Position numbers and translations under genes: made by a program. 64,000 nucleotides of DNA, from the NCBI RefSeq assembly GCF_001638985.1, contig NW_017265139.1:248001-312000 (forward strand), written 5' to 3'. Below the pieces are notes generated by a model that did not search any database, had not been told where the DNA came from, and saw only the letters and a list, made by a program, of their open reading frames with translations. The DNA comes from Phycomyces blakesleeanus NRRL 1555(-) (Eukaryota; Mucoromycota; Mucoromycetes; Mucorales; Phycomycetaceae). Of the stretch, positions 47,617 to 58,993 are shown in pieces; the stretch's first letter is position 1; each line of letters begins with the position of its first letter.

Positions 47617-48225
47617 TTTCTATTCTATTCTTTTTCTTTTTCTTTTTTTTTTTTTTTTATAAAAAAATAATCTCATGACGTGGGCTGTCGCGGCTTATCT
47701 GGAACTTGGTATAAATACAAATTTGCAAGCTCCCTAAAGCGATAGCCTTTGTCCTACGTTTCTTCCACTTACTTGCTGCCCAGGATGTACGGCGAGGCTC
47801 AGCGTGTAAGTTTGTTGCCATGTCATTAAGCTGACCATAGTAAACGCGCCATGGTAGAATTTTATGATTTCTATTGTCAGCGCGTTGACGAAAATAATAA
47901 TAATAACAGAGAGAGAAAAAAAGATATATATATATATATATATATATAAAAATGTAATATAAACGGATTATATATATCTGTCTATATATATATCTATATA
48001 CATACATACATATATATATATATACATATACACACATACATACATACATATACATACATATACACATATCTAAGTGTAAATGTAATATGTAAAAGTGTAT
48101 AAGTGTATAAGTGTATATCTTTTTCTTCTTCTTTTTCTTTGTATATTATTGTTAATGAACATTCACATACACACCAATATACTTGTGCATGTGTATGTTT
48201 ATAAAAAAACAAACTGAAAGCTTAG
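45845..48225. other. Intergenic upstream of cyclin gene, one weak coding-like patch
   Basis: AT-rich with (TA)n at 46295-46318 and 47926-47947 and (TTA)n at 47588-47616. Two less AT-rich patches stand out. 47085-47330 has mixed composition but no clean frame. On the minus strand, 47840-47690 reads MATNLHAEPRRTSWAASKWK before a GTAAGT donor. The cyclin promoter and its unseen first exon must lie here. Confidence 0.4.
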
Positions 48226-50387
48226 TTGAAACCTATTCATTCTCGCTCTCTGACTCACCATCGCACCCTTCTTATAAAGTTGAATTCAAGAAGATCGGCT
48301 GCGAGTGGCACTGAAACGAATGAGAACGCTTTGGCCGGCGTGGCCGGCAATCTTCCAAAACATGCCAACACCGAAAGATTAACAAAACCGATGGGATTAA
48401 CCGCCAATCTTAACCAACGCAGTGCACTTTTTGATAAAAGCAATGTCAAACCTAACAAGGTGCGTTTGCTGTCTTCTCGTCCTTCCTTGTATTGTACAAA
48501 TAACAACAACAACCACAACAAATATTAATGATATTCTAACATTGGTATATTACTTAGGGTGTGGGAAAGCCTGTGGGAAAAGGGAAGGCCAAAGGAGCAT
48601 TCACAGACCTCAATCAGAAACCTACGACAGAACGAACACAAACTAAATCACAACAAACCATAATATCATCACAACCAACAAAACAAACATCAGAATCAAC
48701 AGTAAAAGTAGCAGTAGAACATGACGCAAAAGAAGAAGAAGAAGACGAGGAAGGCGAAGAAGAAACAAAACAGACTAACGAGCGAAAAAAAGAACCATCT
48801 GTTACAAACGACACACAACAACCCAAAACCCATATAGATAATGAAAATCCAATAAATCAAGAGATGCAAGATTTCTTTGATGATAATGCTGAACGATATA
48901 AACAAAAAGATAATCCAGAAATCGAGCCAGTTCCAATTCTTCCAATTATTGTGCCAGAACACCTAAAGGACATCGTCTTTAAGAAATCAGAAAAGCGTAT
49001 CGCTGAACCACATGCCAGAGACCCACAGAAAAGACTGAGACACATCCCCACAGAAGATTCAACTGGTTCTCGTTCAGATATATTTTCTAACGCAAATACG
49101 ACAAAAGGATTAGAAATCGAAGCAGAAACCCTTAAAGAGGCAGAAGAATATGACAGGTTGCAGGAAACGCGTGCTAAACAGGCTGCACTCCAATCATCCC
49201 AAACATTAAAAGACGAGAACTGGAATGATCCGATGCTTGTAGCCGAATATGCAGAGGATATCTTTAAGATTCTTCGGGAAAGCGAGGTGAGATTTGTGAT
49301 TGTTAATAGTCGCTTTCCTTTTTCTTTATTTTCTTTTATACATACATATATATATATATATACGAGTGAGTGAGTGAGTGTATGTGTGGGTATATGTGTA
49401 TGTGTAGGTATGGACATGGATATTGGTGTGGGTGTATATGTATGTATATGTATGTATGTATTCATTCTCTAAAAAAGGTAGATACAATGGCAGATCCGAC
49501 ATATGTTAGCTCTCAACAACACGAAGTTACCTGGCGTATGCGAGGTGTACTTATTGACTGGGTAGTCGAGATACATCACCTATTCGAACTCCTTCCAGAG
49601 ACCCTCTTCCTTACAGTCAATTTAATCGATCGATTTCTCTCTAGACGTGCTGTAGTGTTGAGTAAACTGCAACTGGTCGGAATAACTTCACTCTACATCG
49701 CAACAAAGTTCGAAGAAGTTACTGCCCCAGTGATGGAAGACTTTCTCTTCATGACAGATCAATCTATCCAAGTAGAAGATCTTTTGAAAGCCGAGAGATT
49801 CATTCTACAGGTCCTTGATTTCAAACTCTGTTATTCTAACCCCCTTAGTTTTATGCGCCGTACCTCTATGGGTGACAGCTATGATGTTCATACTCGCATG
49901 TTGGCAAAATATTTTATGGAGATTACATGCGTAGACCACCGATTCCTCAACACAAAGCCATCTTTGATTGCCGCAGCCGCGCTTTGGCTATCACAAAAGA
50001 TGCTTTCTAAAGGCATTTGGGTAAGTTTATGCTCTCTATATACTAGGCCAATTTGTATCAGTATAGTGTGACTCATGCATTAAAAATATATACATACGTG
50101 TACGTCCAAATCCACATCCACATCCACATCCACATCTACACGTATACGTACACGCACACCAACACATATACCCACACGTACAATAATGCATACATTATTA
50201 GACGCCAGAAATGTCACGGTTGGCTGGCTACCAAGTTCCTGAAATTAAGCCAACAGTCGAGTTGATGCTCGACTTCCTTTCTCATAATTCAAAATACGAA
50301 GGTCTCTTTAGAAAGTGGTCTTCGAAACGACTGATGAAAGCCAGCATATTCGCACGCGATTGGATCAAGTGTTACTACCTCATCTAG
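48226..50387 (+). CDS. B-type mitotic cyclin (5' end unresolved)
   Basis: Traced exons are 48226-48459, 48558-49286, 49478-50020 and 50202-50387 (about 563 residues). The frame has no upstream ATG. A GCTTAG acceptor directly before 48226 suggests a tiny 5' exon further upstream. The N-terminus has a destruction box, RSALFDKSN, matching RxxLxxxxN, then a long Lys/Glu/Thr-rich linker. The cyclin boxes follow: YAEDIFKILRESE, ADPTYVSSQQHEVTWRMRGV, LIDWVVEIHHLFELLPETLF, LVGITSLYIATKFEEVTAPV and SLIAAAALWLSQKML, ending WIKCYYLI. B-type cyclins activate Cdk1 at mitosis and are removed through the anaphase-promoting complex. Confidence 0.9.
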
Positions 50388-50926
50388 CATTTTTTTCTTG
50401 GAAGAAGAAAAAATAAACTTACACATCCACCCATCCACCAACACTCACCAATACACTCACCAATACACTCACAGAAAATAAAAACACCAAACATACCGAG
50501 AAACTCATTCACGCGTAATTCATTTATGAACAACAACAACAACAATAACAATAACGACAACAATAACAAAAAAACCTTCCCCTCCACACCTTTAAACCCG
50601 CTGTGAATCATTCAAATAAAACGCGTATTCTAGTGATGTTTTGTAGTGGACACACTTTTGTACTTATTTACATAATATTATCACTCCATTTTTATCAGAA
50701 CAAAGGTCAGAATGGTTGTAATCCAATATACATACATACATACATACATACATATGTTGTAAAGATATTCTCAGGTGATTTATTATCTTTAAATGAAACA
50801 AGCTAAAATGTATTCGTGAAAAATAAGACAAAGAATATATATACATATATATATGTATGTCTGCGCATGCTGTCTTGAATAAAGAATTTATTCATCGTGA
50901 AGCTTCGATATATATATATAAGGAAA
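50388..50926. other. Convergent 3' region between cyclin and RAD7 genes
   Basis: Holds both 3' ends. It contains CCACCAACACTCACCAATACACTC-like direct repeats (about 50430-50475), an (AAC)n tract (50530-50570) and a CATA repeat (about 50731-50752). No gene was seen. Confidence 0.55.
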
Positions 50927-52895
50927 TCAAGACATTGTACTTGTTATCTGATGGCATCCCCAGACTTCAATATCTTTCAGCTTTGGGCATTCAATTGCTA
51001 GGCAACCCATTACACAATCATCCATAGACCGCACAAACCCACAATCAAGTGTCGTGAGTTCTTTACACACGCCTAGGCGCTCCAGCACAAGTGGAGTCAG
51101 ATCATCCAGGCTGTGGATATTGAGGTGTTTAAGAGTGTTTTTCGAGTGGTTTATGATCGCAATAAGAGCTTCGTCTTGGGTAGACAAACACCGAGAGATG
51201 TTTAGATAAGTCAGTCCTCTTCCTGGGTACGGTGTCTTCCACTCCTCAAACAGTGTTTGAATAGCCTCTGAAGTTATCTCGTTGCACTCTGACAAAGAAA
51301 GCTTTTCGAGGTGAGGGCAGTAAAGCTGAATCGCCTCTACAACTGTGTCATCTACACTGGTACATCCGTCCAGACACAGTTCCTTCAAGGTGGTGTGATG
51401 TTCCAAGATTTTGGCCAAGATAGACGACGATATTTTACATCCAGGCCAAGATATTTCTAATGTCTCAAGAGGTTTTAGGCGGCATATTAATTCGACTCCA
51501 TCGTCATCAAGACGAGAGAGACGGGAAAGGCGAAGGTGTTTGAGGTTCTTCGCTGCCCCAACAAGAGCTTTCATTGATGCCTGGGTGAATCGCATGGAGT
51601 GTCGAATGGCAAACGTATTCAATTGAGAACCAATGGCACCGAAAAAGGATTCCCAGCCTTTATCAGTGACCAAATACGGGCCAGAAAGTTCGATAGATTT
51701 GAGATTTTTCAAGCGTGTTGCATAAGCATTAATGACCTCATCCGTCATTCTGCCACAGTAAGTCAAAGTCAGTTTCTCCAAGTGAGGACAGAACTGTGCA
51801 ATATTAATCAATCCATTCTTGTCGATGGCTTTATGTATATATATATGTGTGTGTGTTTGGAATATTTTTTTAGTACCATTTCATCTTAGAGAGTGCTATC
51901 ATGAACTCTTACCTGTACAGTCTGTCAGAGTCAATTCGCGGCGGAGCGGATTCATAAAGAGTTGCGCCGTGCGGGTGTCCATCTTTCGATTACGGGAAAT
52001 AATTGTAGCAATTTTGTCCATATTGATCGTACTGATATCACCCAAAGCTTCTACACAGTCTATGTGTTCTGCAATAGTCTTTTATATACATATAGCGGTA
52101 GTAGTAAAAGCAATAAGGATACGCATACACAAACATATAATGCAAATAGTCAGTACATGTTTTGGGATCCAATAGTAATAATGCTATTATTACTCACATC
52201 GGTACAAATGTCTTGTAGACTGGGTACATCATTAAAGCCCGCTTTATTTTGAGATTGACGTTTGGATCCTATTTTTCGTTTCTTGGGTTTCGGAGGCTCC
52301 TTTGGTCCATTGTTATCTAGACACGAGGGACATATGTTTTCGTCTCCGACATCAACAAGGCTGGCGATACGAGCAAATCTCTTGTTGCATTTTGAACAAA
52401 AGAAAATTCGAGTTCGACCTTTGGGTGCTCTAAAGGACGACCCAATCCCAGGATCCGGTTTATCATCCTCCGGCTTCTTCTTCCCATTATTCGCTTTTTC
52501 ATTTGCCGCTTCAACCAATGCTCTATTGGCCGCAGCTAGTGTCCGACGTGTTCTGGGTGCATAGAGTACTGCGGTAGTCTCTTCTTCCTGGTGGGGTGCC
52601 TCCACAGTAGTCGAAGGTGTGTCTACAGTAGTCGTGACTGTATCTTGTACAGTGTCTGGTGTCTCTTCATTAGACGCTTCCTCAGCTTGTTGTCTTGCTA
52701 GATCTTCTCTTCTTTCTCTTCTACTACGATTCTCTACTCGAATGCCGTGCTCCTAAGAGAAGATCCCAATGTTAATCGTCGAAAGATGATCAATGGGCAA
52801 ACACACACACATATATCCATTAAACTTACTCTTAAAAAACTACTTAGAGCTGAAGTAGGCCCACGCACTCGATTTTGCTGGTCATTGTTTGACAT
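50927..52895 (-). CDS. RAD7: RAD7-like nucleotide excision repair protein (LRR, Zn motif)
   Basis: Exons 52895-52830, 52752-52198, 52078-51913 and 51828-50927 give 562 residues (yeast Rad7 is about 565). The N-terminus has the family start RVRGPTSALSSFLREHGIRV. A CSKCNKRF ... CPSC zinc-like motif lies near residues 140-170. A VEALGDISTINMDKIATIIS segment leads into leucine-rich repeats up to the C-terminus (LKNLKSIELSGPYLVTDKGW, LKHLRLSRLSRLDDDGVELI, LETLEISWPGCKISSSILAK). Rad7 works with Rad16 in global-genome repair and in a cullin ubiquitin ligase. The acceptor TAAAAG at 52079-52084 was chosen because it restores the TIAEHIDCVEALG frame; the nearer GCAG acceptor would not. Confidence 0.9.
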
Positions 52896-54282
52896 TATAC
52901 TTTTCTTATTTTTCTACTTGTAATGGAATCATTGTGTTTTAGTTTTAGTTTTAGTTTTTTTTTTGGTTTTATATTTAATTTTAATTTGATGTAGGCCAGA
53001 AAAGAGAAAGTTCCTTAATGCTTTTCGAGACAAGAAGATAACCAACATATTTCATTTTTTGACTGTTGCTGTAGTAAAATGTTGAAACTAACCTCTGTGA
53101 TTCTCAAGGAAAACCTTTGTGATGATATTATAACAAAAAGGCTTTATTAAAGTCGCAAAGTCAATTATTATTTTTATTATTATTTAATTGGAAATAAAGG
53201 AAATAATGAATCTGTCGGAAGAGGTTGTCATATATTCCTCTTATTGGATCGGTTTGTGTCTGACGAAGCCACTGACACAACTATTATCGCCGGTGTATTT
53301 CTGAACTCATCAAACAAATAAATAGACACATGTAATACTAATAGTATTAATGATAATATAATACAATATTTGATATATGTATATATGTATATAATGACTA
53401 TATTGACTATATACAGAGACGAAAAAGAGAGATCGTGTATCTATGTATGTGCATACAGCAGAAATTGAAAGATACACCAGTAGTGTTGATTACCAGGATC
53501 GAATGTTTTAATACGAACGAGTGAGAAAGAGAAACATAGTAGTAAAACGAAAGATACGTTAAATTGAGTTTGTTTTACTAAAGGTGCATTGGTCGTGGAA
53601 CCAAGGAGCAGTGCCTTTAAATAAATATTAATAAGATTTTATTAAGATTTTGTGATCAATTTTTACCGATAAATTATGTACACAATACTGTCCGAATTGA
53701 ATGGAAACAGTCAAAAAGCACTCAAAATCATATTGAAAAGTAATTCATTATATTCCAGGTACTCTTTGACACTAATTGTCAAGGAATTGATTCAATTCAA
53801 CTCAATACTAATACTAATAATAAAAATATAAAACTCTACAATTTTTTTATGACATGATCCAGTGAATATGCTGGATAACGCTAGTAATTAATTGTCTATC
53901 AGACTATAGCCATACACTCACATATATACTTGTGCATATCATCGTGGTATAGTATATGTAAAATAAATAAAATAGATAAAGCCTTTGACTTTATTCCTCC
54001 TTACGTAGCCAAACAAGAGTAATGGTACTCCTAAAAAGATATTGCCTTTTTTATTTAAAAAAAAAACAAAAAAAAGAAGGGGGGAAATCAACAAGCCTGA
54101 AAATCAATTGCTCAAAATAACTGTAGAAAGATTGACGTCGCCAAATTTTCATAGTTGAAAGAAAGAAAATAAAATTGAAAGGGGTATCTTGTCCAACCGG
54201 AAAAAAATAATATATACACACATACACGCATACACAAACTTGTGAATTCCTGCTAATTAAGCTCATCAGCACGCGTCTCATC
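52896..54282. other. Divergent intergenic region, RAD7 / RCC1-PHD gene
   Basis: About 1.4 kb between divergent starts. AT-rich, with (TAGTTT)n near 52940-52958. No exon-like segment was found; the frame at 54284-54051 (minus) is AT-rich and unsupported. Both promoters lie here. Confidence 0.55.
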
Positions 54283-56848
54283 ATGACATCAGTTAACGAA
54301 GATATTCAATGGGGTGAGATAATGTTATCTTTATCTCCACAAACTATATTCCATTCTTCCAAAGTTTGCGTACAGGGGGAGGATGACGAGGAGAAGGAGA
54401 AGCAATCCCTACCATCAATCTAGATTACTTGTAGATCTTATTTTACAAACCTGTGGATCTATGATCTAATACAAGGGTGTATTCTAATGTACTTTTAATT
54501 AATTGTTTCATTTTTTATCTTATTTTTTTGTTCGTCTTTTTTTTTGTTTCTAGGAAAGGTTCTTATTTGCGGAAACACTTCCTGGGACAACATCAAACGA
54601 AAGACAAAGACCGATTCTGGTGAAGAAATGTAAGATCGTCTTATATATATATATATATATATATACTGATTAAGGATGACCAAATAAACTAAACAATCTT
54701 TTTTTTGCGTGTGCGTGTTTCCTAGTCCTAAATTGCTCGGACCTAACCTTGTTCGTGAACTTATTGATATAAAGTACAATACCTACATAGTCAACTAGTA
54801 CGATTGAGATGCTTATATATAGCTGATGATTACTAGAGTAACTCAAGCAATCACAGGCCCAAATGCATGCCATTCAGTTATAATCAGTCAAGATGGAGAG
54901 ACATGGGTGTTTGGAAGAAACGAAAAAGGACAATTAGGCTTGGGAGATATTTTAGCTCAGGACTACCCAATCAATGTTAGAACCAACAAAAATAATGAAA
55001 ATCTATTTGGTGACGAAAAGTTTATCACTGCAGCTGTTGGTAGAAATCACACTATGCTAGTGGCAGGTAAGACAAGAACAATATATACATATTCAAAAGA
55101 AGAAAAGAAAGAAAGAATAGAAGAAGAAAGAGAGAAAGTATACTTACCCAAAAAAATTGTATCTGTGTACAAGAATCCGGCAATGTCTATGCCGCCGGAG
55201 ACAATAAGTGTGGCCAGCTTGGTGTTCCAGAGTTTAAGAACTACACGAATTTCTTAAAGGTCCCTGGACTGGGAAAAGAAAAAGTTATTCAGGCCGCTTG
55301 TGGCGCAGAGTTTACCTTGTTACTCACTGGTATGTCATTAGATAAACAAATGGTAGTAGTGTTAAAAACGAGTCCGTATATCTAATGGTGTGTAAATCAA
55401 CAGAGAGTGGCCTTGTATACTCGTTCGGCTCTCAAGAATATGGACAGGTGAGGAAGAAAGACAAAGAATGTTACAAGGACCAACATTGGTATAAGAATCA
55501 AGTACAAAAGTTATTAATCATAAAAAAAATACCGGGTAATTTTATTTTAGCTTGGAAACGGTGTGACAGGAGAGTATCTCAAGTCTGCAGGTAGACTTAT
55601 GTCTCAACCCCAGCCATATCCATGTAAGCAACTGTTATTAATATACACACACATTATCTATATATTGTATATTGTATATTATATTATATTGTATTGTATT
55701 AAATGAGATATTATGTAGCTCCAATTCAGCACATCAAAAAAATCAAAGTTGTATCAATTGCATCGGGTACAAACCATAGTTTGGCATTGGACGACGAAGG
55801 ATTTGTTTATTCTTGGGGTTTTGGTGGCTATGGTCGCTTGGGTCATAGTGAACAAAAGGATCTCTATGTCCCTACTGCGATTTCTGCCTTTGCAGGCCAC
55901 GTGAGAACAACCAGAGCAACCGCCATTACTTGCGGTGCAACATGCTCCATGGCAGTAGACGGCGTAAAGCAGCTCTTGCTTTGGGGAAAGTGGAAAAATA
56001 CTGGTGACGGTAGCTCAGGACAGCCATGGATGGTATGTTGTACTTATTAACCAAAAAATTAAACTTCCTTCTAATACATCTATCTATACAGCATCCTCGA
56101 TACTTGCATGACCTCAACGGATGGGATATTCATGATATTTCAGCAGGAAACCAGAGTTTGTTTGCAGTTGCAAGAAAAGAAAAAACAACCATTGCATGGG
56201 GTCAAGTCCAGAATGCTGAATTAGGTTTCGGTGAGGATGGAGGACCACTATCCTCTACAAAGCCTCAGAAAGTCGAGCCTTTAGAGGGCGTTGAGACAAT
56301 TAGGTATGTAAAAACAAATAATAGTTAACAAAGTCTAAAATCTATTTCTTTAGTGTATCTGCTGGTGTAGGCCACACCCTTTTCCTTGTGAAGCCAGATG
56401 ACAAAATTGTACCTGAGCTTCCTAAATGGCCAGCAGGTCCAGAGGTAAAACACACGCACATACATATACAAAATATAATTATTAAACACCTTTCTTTATT
56501 GCCACCTTTCTTTATTGCCATCTTTCTAGGTTGACGAGAATTGTATGCATTGTCACAAACAGGACAACGAAGAGAAACTCTTACTGTGCGACAAGTGTGA
56601 TGCATCTGTACATACTTACTGTGCTGTACCTCCTCTCGACGAAATTCCTGAAGGTGAATGGTACTGTGATGTCTGCCACCCTCCATCCAAGGATGCAGGA
56701 AACAAGAAGGGTGCTCGTAATAAGCGAAAGGGCGGGCAGGATAATGAAGAAACTAGCGAAAGTAGGTCATTGAGCATTTTAACTTCCTTGAACCGTGTGT
56801 ATTAATAAATTCATTTTAGAGAACAACAAGAAGAAGCGCGGGAATTGA
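54283..56848 (+). CDS. RCC1-repeat propeller protein fused to a C-terminal PHD finger
   Basis: Twelve exons join in frame: 54283-54313, 54554-54629, 54726-54773, 54837-55066, 55174-55329, 55404-55447, 55551-55623, 55719-56032, 56092-56303, 56354-56444, 56530-56761 and 56820-56848, giving 511 residues. Residues ~10-420 hold RCC1 repeats (GPNACHSVIISQDGETWVFG, then RNEKGQLGLGD, GNVYAAGDNKCGQLGVPEF, GLVYSFGSQEYGQLGNG, GTNHSLALDDEGFVYSWGFG). Residues ~428-472 form a PHD finger with the C4HC3 pattern (CMHCHKQ, LLLCDKCDASVHTYC, WYCDVCHP). A Lys-rich tail follows and may be a nuclear signal. PHD fingers read histone H3 tails; RCC1 propellers bind chromatin or act as GEFs. The exact partner is unknown. 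The RCC1-PHD join lies at an intron (56445-56529), but the frame continues cleanly, so I read one gene. Confidence 0.88.
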
Positions 56849-57314
56849 TATACTGTTATCGAAATAAAAGAAAAACAAGTCTAGAAATAAAGGTGTGTTT
56901 GTAGATAGCAATATTTAACGATATTTTTAAGACAGACATTACTAGAGTCCTCTTTACCGAGTATTGATGAATGAATAAATGTGATGCACATGTCAAAGAT
57001 ATTCTTATGAATCAAACGTGGAATCATAGATTGCTTTTAGAGAAATTTTATAATCATCCAAACCCTTTTTCAAATATTTTGCCCACAAAATATTCTTAAC
57101 CAATGTATGTGTTAAACTAGAATCTAAAGTATCATAAATACAATCAGAAAATCTTGTAGCAAGTTAAAATCTTACTCTGGTTTTATGAAATTACATAAAA
57201 ATAATAATATTAAAATGGGTACTCAATCAAAAAGTAAACACCTTTCAAAACCTTTCAATAATCAATAATAATGCTTCATGATTGAAGACTCCAAAATGCA
57301 AGAGTACGAATTTA

Positions 57315-58657
57315 CAGACTTTAGAAGAAATGTTTCGCACCCTTTCATGCTATTTATGCCTTTTCTTTAATACCTATATTTTATATATTTCACCTTAAAG
57401 AACCAATTCACAACTCTACAATAATTCAAAACGTACAAAACAATAGCTTACGTGGTCTTTACAATGTGCTTTTAGATGAGATAAAAGGTAAAAATCCTTG
57501 GTCTTGAACTTGATGGAAATAAGGCTCCCAGAATTTCTGACAAACTGAATGTATCAGAATCACAAATTAGATATTTTTCTAAGAGATATATAAAAAGTAA
57601 AAGAAAAACTATTGATAACAACAATTTTTAAACAGCCACAGGTTCTCACATCCAGAAATAAAAGACATATAGCTTTGAACCCCAACAAAGACAAGTGGCA
57701 AACTTTGGATGTCATTGTTGATGAAGCCGATGTCGGCATGAAAAAGAATGTCAGCAAATCTACTATGCACAAAACTTTACATAGCATGGACTTTTATTAC
57801 CCCGTGGTTACATTTTTTGGTTACCAAGGCACATATCACCAAACGGCGTGCTTGGTACAAAACCGTGAAAAACTAGGATAAATAGTAGAAAACTGTTATT
57901 GGAGTGATAAGTCGTCATTCGTGCTTTACAAGAAGAATACAAATAGCAAGCTCTGGCGCAAAACTGGTGAGAGGTTAAACATGGATCATTTTGTCCCTAA
58001 TGTGCAATGAAACGGTGGATCGGTTATGGTCTGGGGGTGTATCTGGTCAGGAGGACTTAGTCCACTTGTTTTCGTAGATGAAAACATGGATGGTCCAAGA
58101 TATGTAGAAGTTCTTCGAGACCATTTCCTTTCGTTTTTGCATACTCTTTCTGCAGCTAGCAGCGGTGGCTAAACGTTCCAGAAATATAATACCAGGGCCC
58201 ATACATCAAGAGTTGCAGGAAGGTTCAAGAAAGAACAAGGTTTTGATGTTTCGCAATAGCCACCCAGCAGCCCTGACCTTATCCCCGTCGAGAATATCTG
58301 GAGAATTTTTGATAGCAAAATTAGAGAAATCCGCCCCAGACCAAAGTCTATGAATGAGTTGAAGGCAGCTCTATTGGAAGAATGGAAAGAAATATCAGTT
58401 GATACTTGTAGAAAATGCTGCTTGAATATGCCAAATCGGTTAGCCTTACTTAAGAGAAAGAAATTTAGACAAATTCGCTCTTAAAGCTGTATCTTATGTC
58501 TTTACATTATTAATATATGTGGCTTGAACCTTTATTCTTCCAAGCATTATATTACAATAAGCATTGCGCATTTTTAGAAATGAATTTGAAGTTGTGATAC
58601 CTTCTTTATCATTCATAGCGGAAGTTTAAAGGTGCGAAACGTTTCTTTCGGACACTG
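57315..58657 (+). mobile_element. Tc1/mariner element, 1343 bp, TA target duplications
   Basis: The left end (57315) reads CAGACTTTAGAAGAAATGTT and continues TCGCACC. The right end on the minus strand (from 58657) reads CAGTGTCCGAAAGAAACGTT and continues TCGCACC. TA flanks both ends (57313-57314 and 58658-58659). The length fits an almost complete Tc1/mariner copy. It carries one decayed transposase frame in plus orientation. The divergence of the two ends (roughly 20 of 27 matching) and the broken gene show an old insertion. It lies between the RCC1-PHD and SNW1 genes. Confidence 0.9.
57420..58484 (+). pseudogene. Decayed Tc1-family transposase
   Basis: Pieces of the transposase are readable across several frames: an N-terminal helix-turn-helix part (SDKLNVSESQIRYFSKRY near 57538), LTSRNKRHIA, DEADVGMKKNVSKSTMHKTL, YWSDKSSFVLY (first Asp of the DDE triad), GGSVMVWGCIWSGGLSPLVF, FQKYNTRAHTS and SPDLIPVENIWRIFDSKIRE. 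At least two frameshifts and several stops separate them (for example TAA at 57630, TGA near 58008, TAA near 58171). The second catalytic Asp, normally in a QQDNAxxH context, is a Tyr (TAT at 58186-58188). The frame ends at TAA 58482-58484. It cannot be active. Confidence 0.85.
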
Positions 58658-58993
58658 TAAATCTAAAAAGATAATTATGTCTGGAAAAAATATCTAAGCT
58701 GAAAAGCTTCAAGACTTCAAAATTCAGAAGTAATCTTTGGGATGTACTTTTCTCCGAAAGAGGAAATACATGAACGTTAAATTCTTCAAGATCAAGATTT
58801 GAAACCCCCTAATGTGACCAAAATGAAACAAAATTGAATTTTACGGGGTACGAAAACAGTAATTTTCTACAGTGTTAGCAGTCCGGTACACATGACAATT
58901 ATAGTCTACGTCATTAATAAAGTTGCTGTATGTGGTGTGGACCACTTTAATAATCTCTCTGTTCATCCAAAGACAGCAAATCATTGAACGGCC

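Noticed and set aside
47657..48067. 136-codon minus-strand frame
   Set aside because: Most of it is (TA)n/(CATA)n-encoded. Only the 47690-47840 part looks mildly coding, without a complete gene model, so it is mentioned only in the intergenic entry.
52079..52084. Using the nearer GCAG acceptor for RAD7 exon 3
   Set aside because: It puts an immediate TAG in frame. The upstream TAAAAG acceptor keeps the conserved IAEHIDCVEALGD stretch open.
54774..54836. Reading RCC1 exon 3 through to a TAG stop
   Set aside because: A GTACAA donor and CTAG acceptor bound a 63-bp intron whose removal gives a continuous frame into the conserved GPNACHS repeat.
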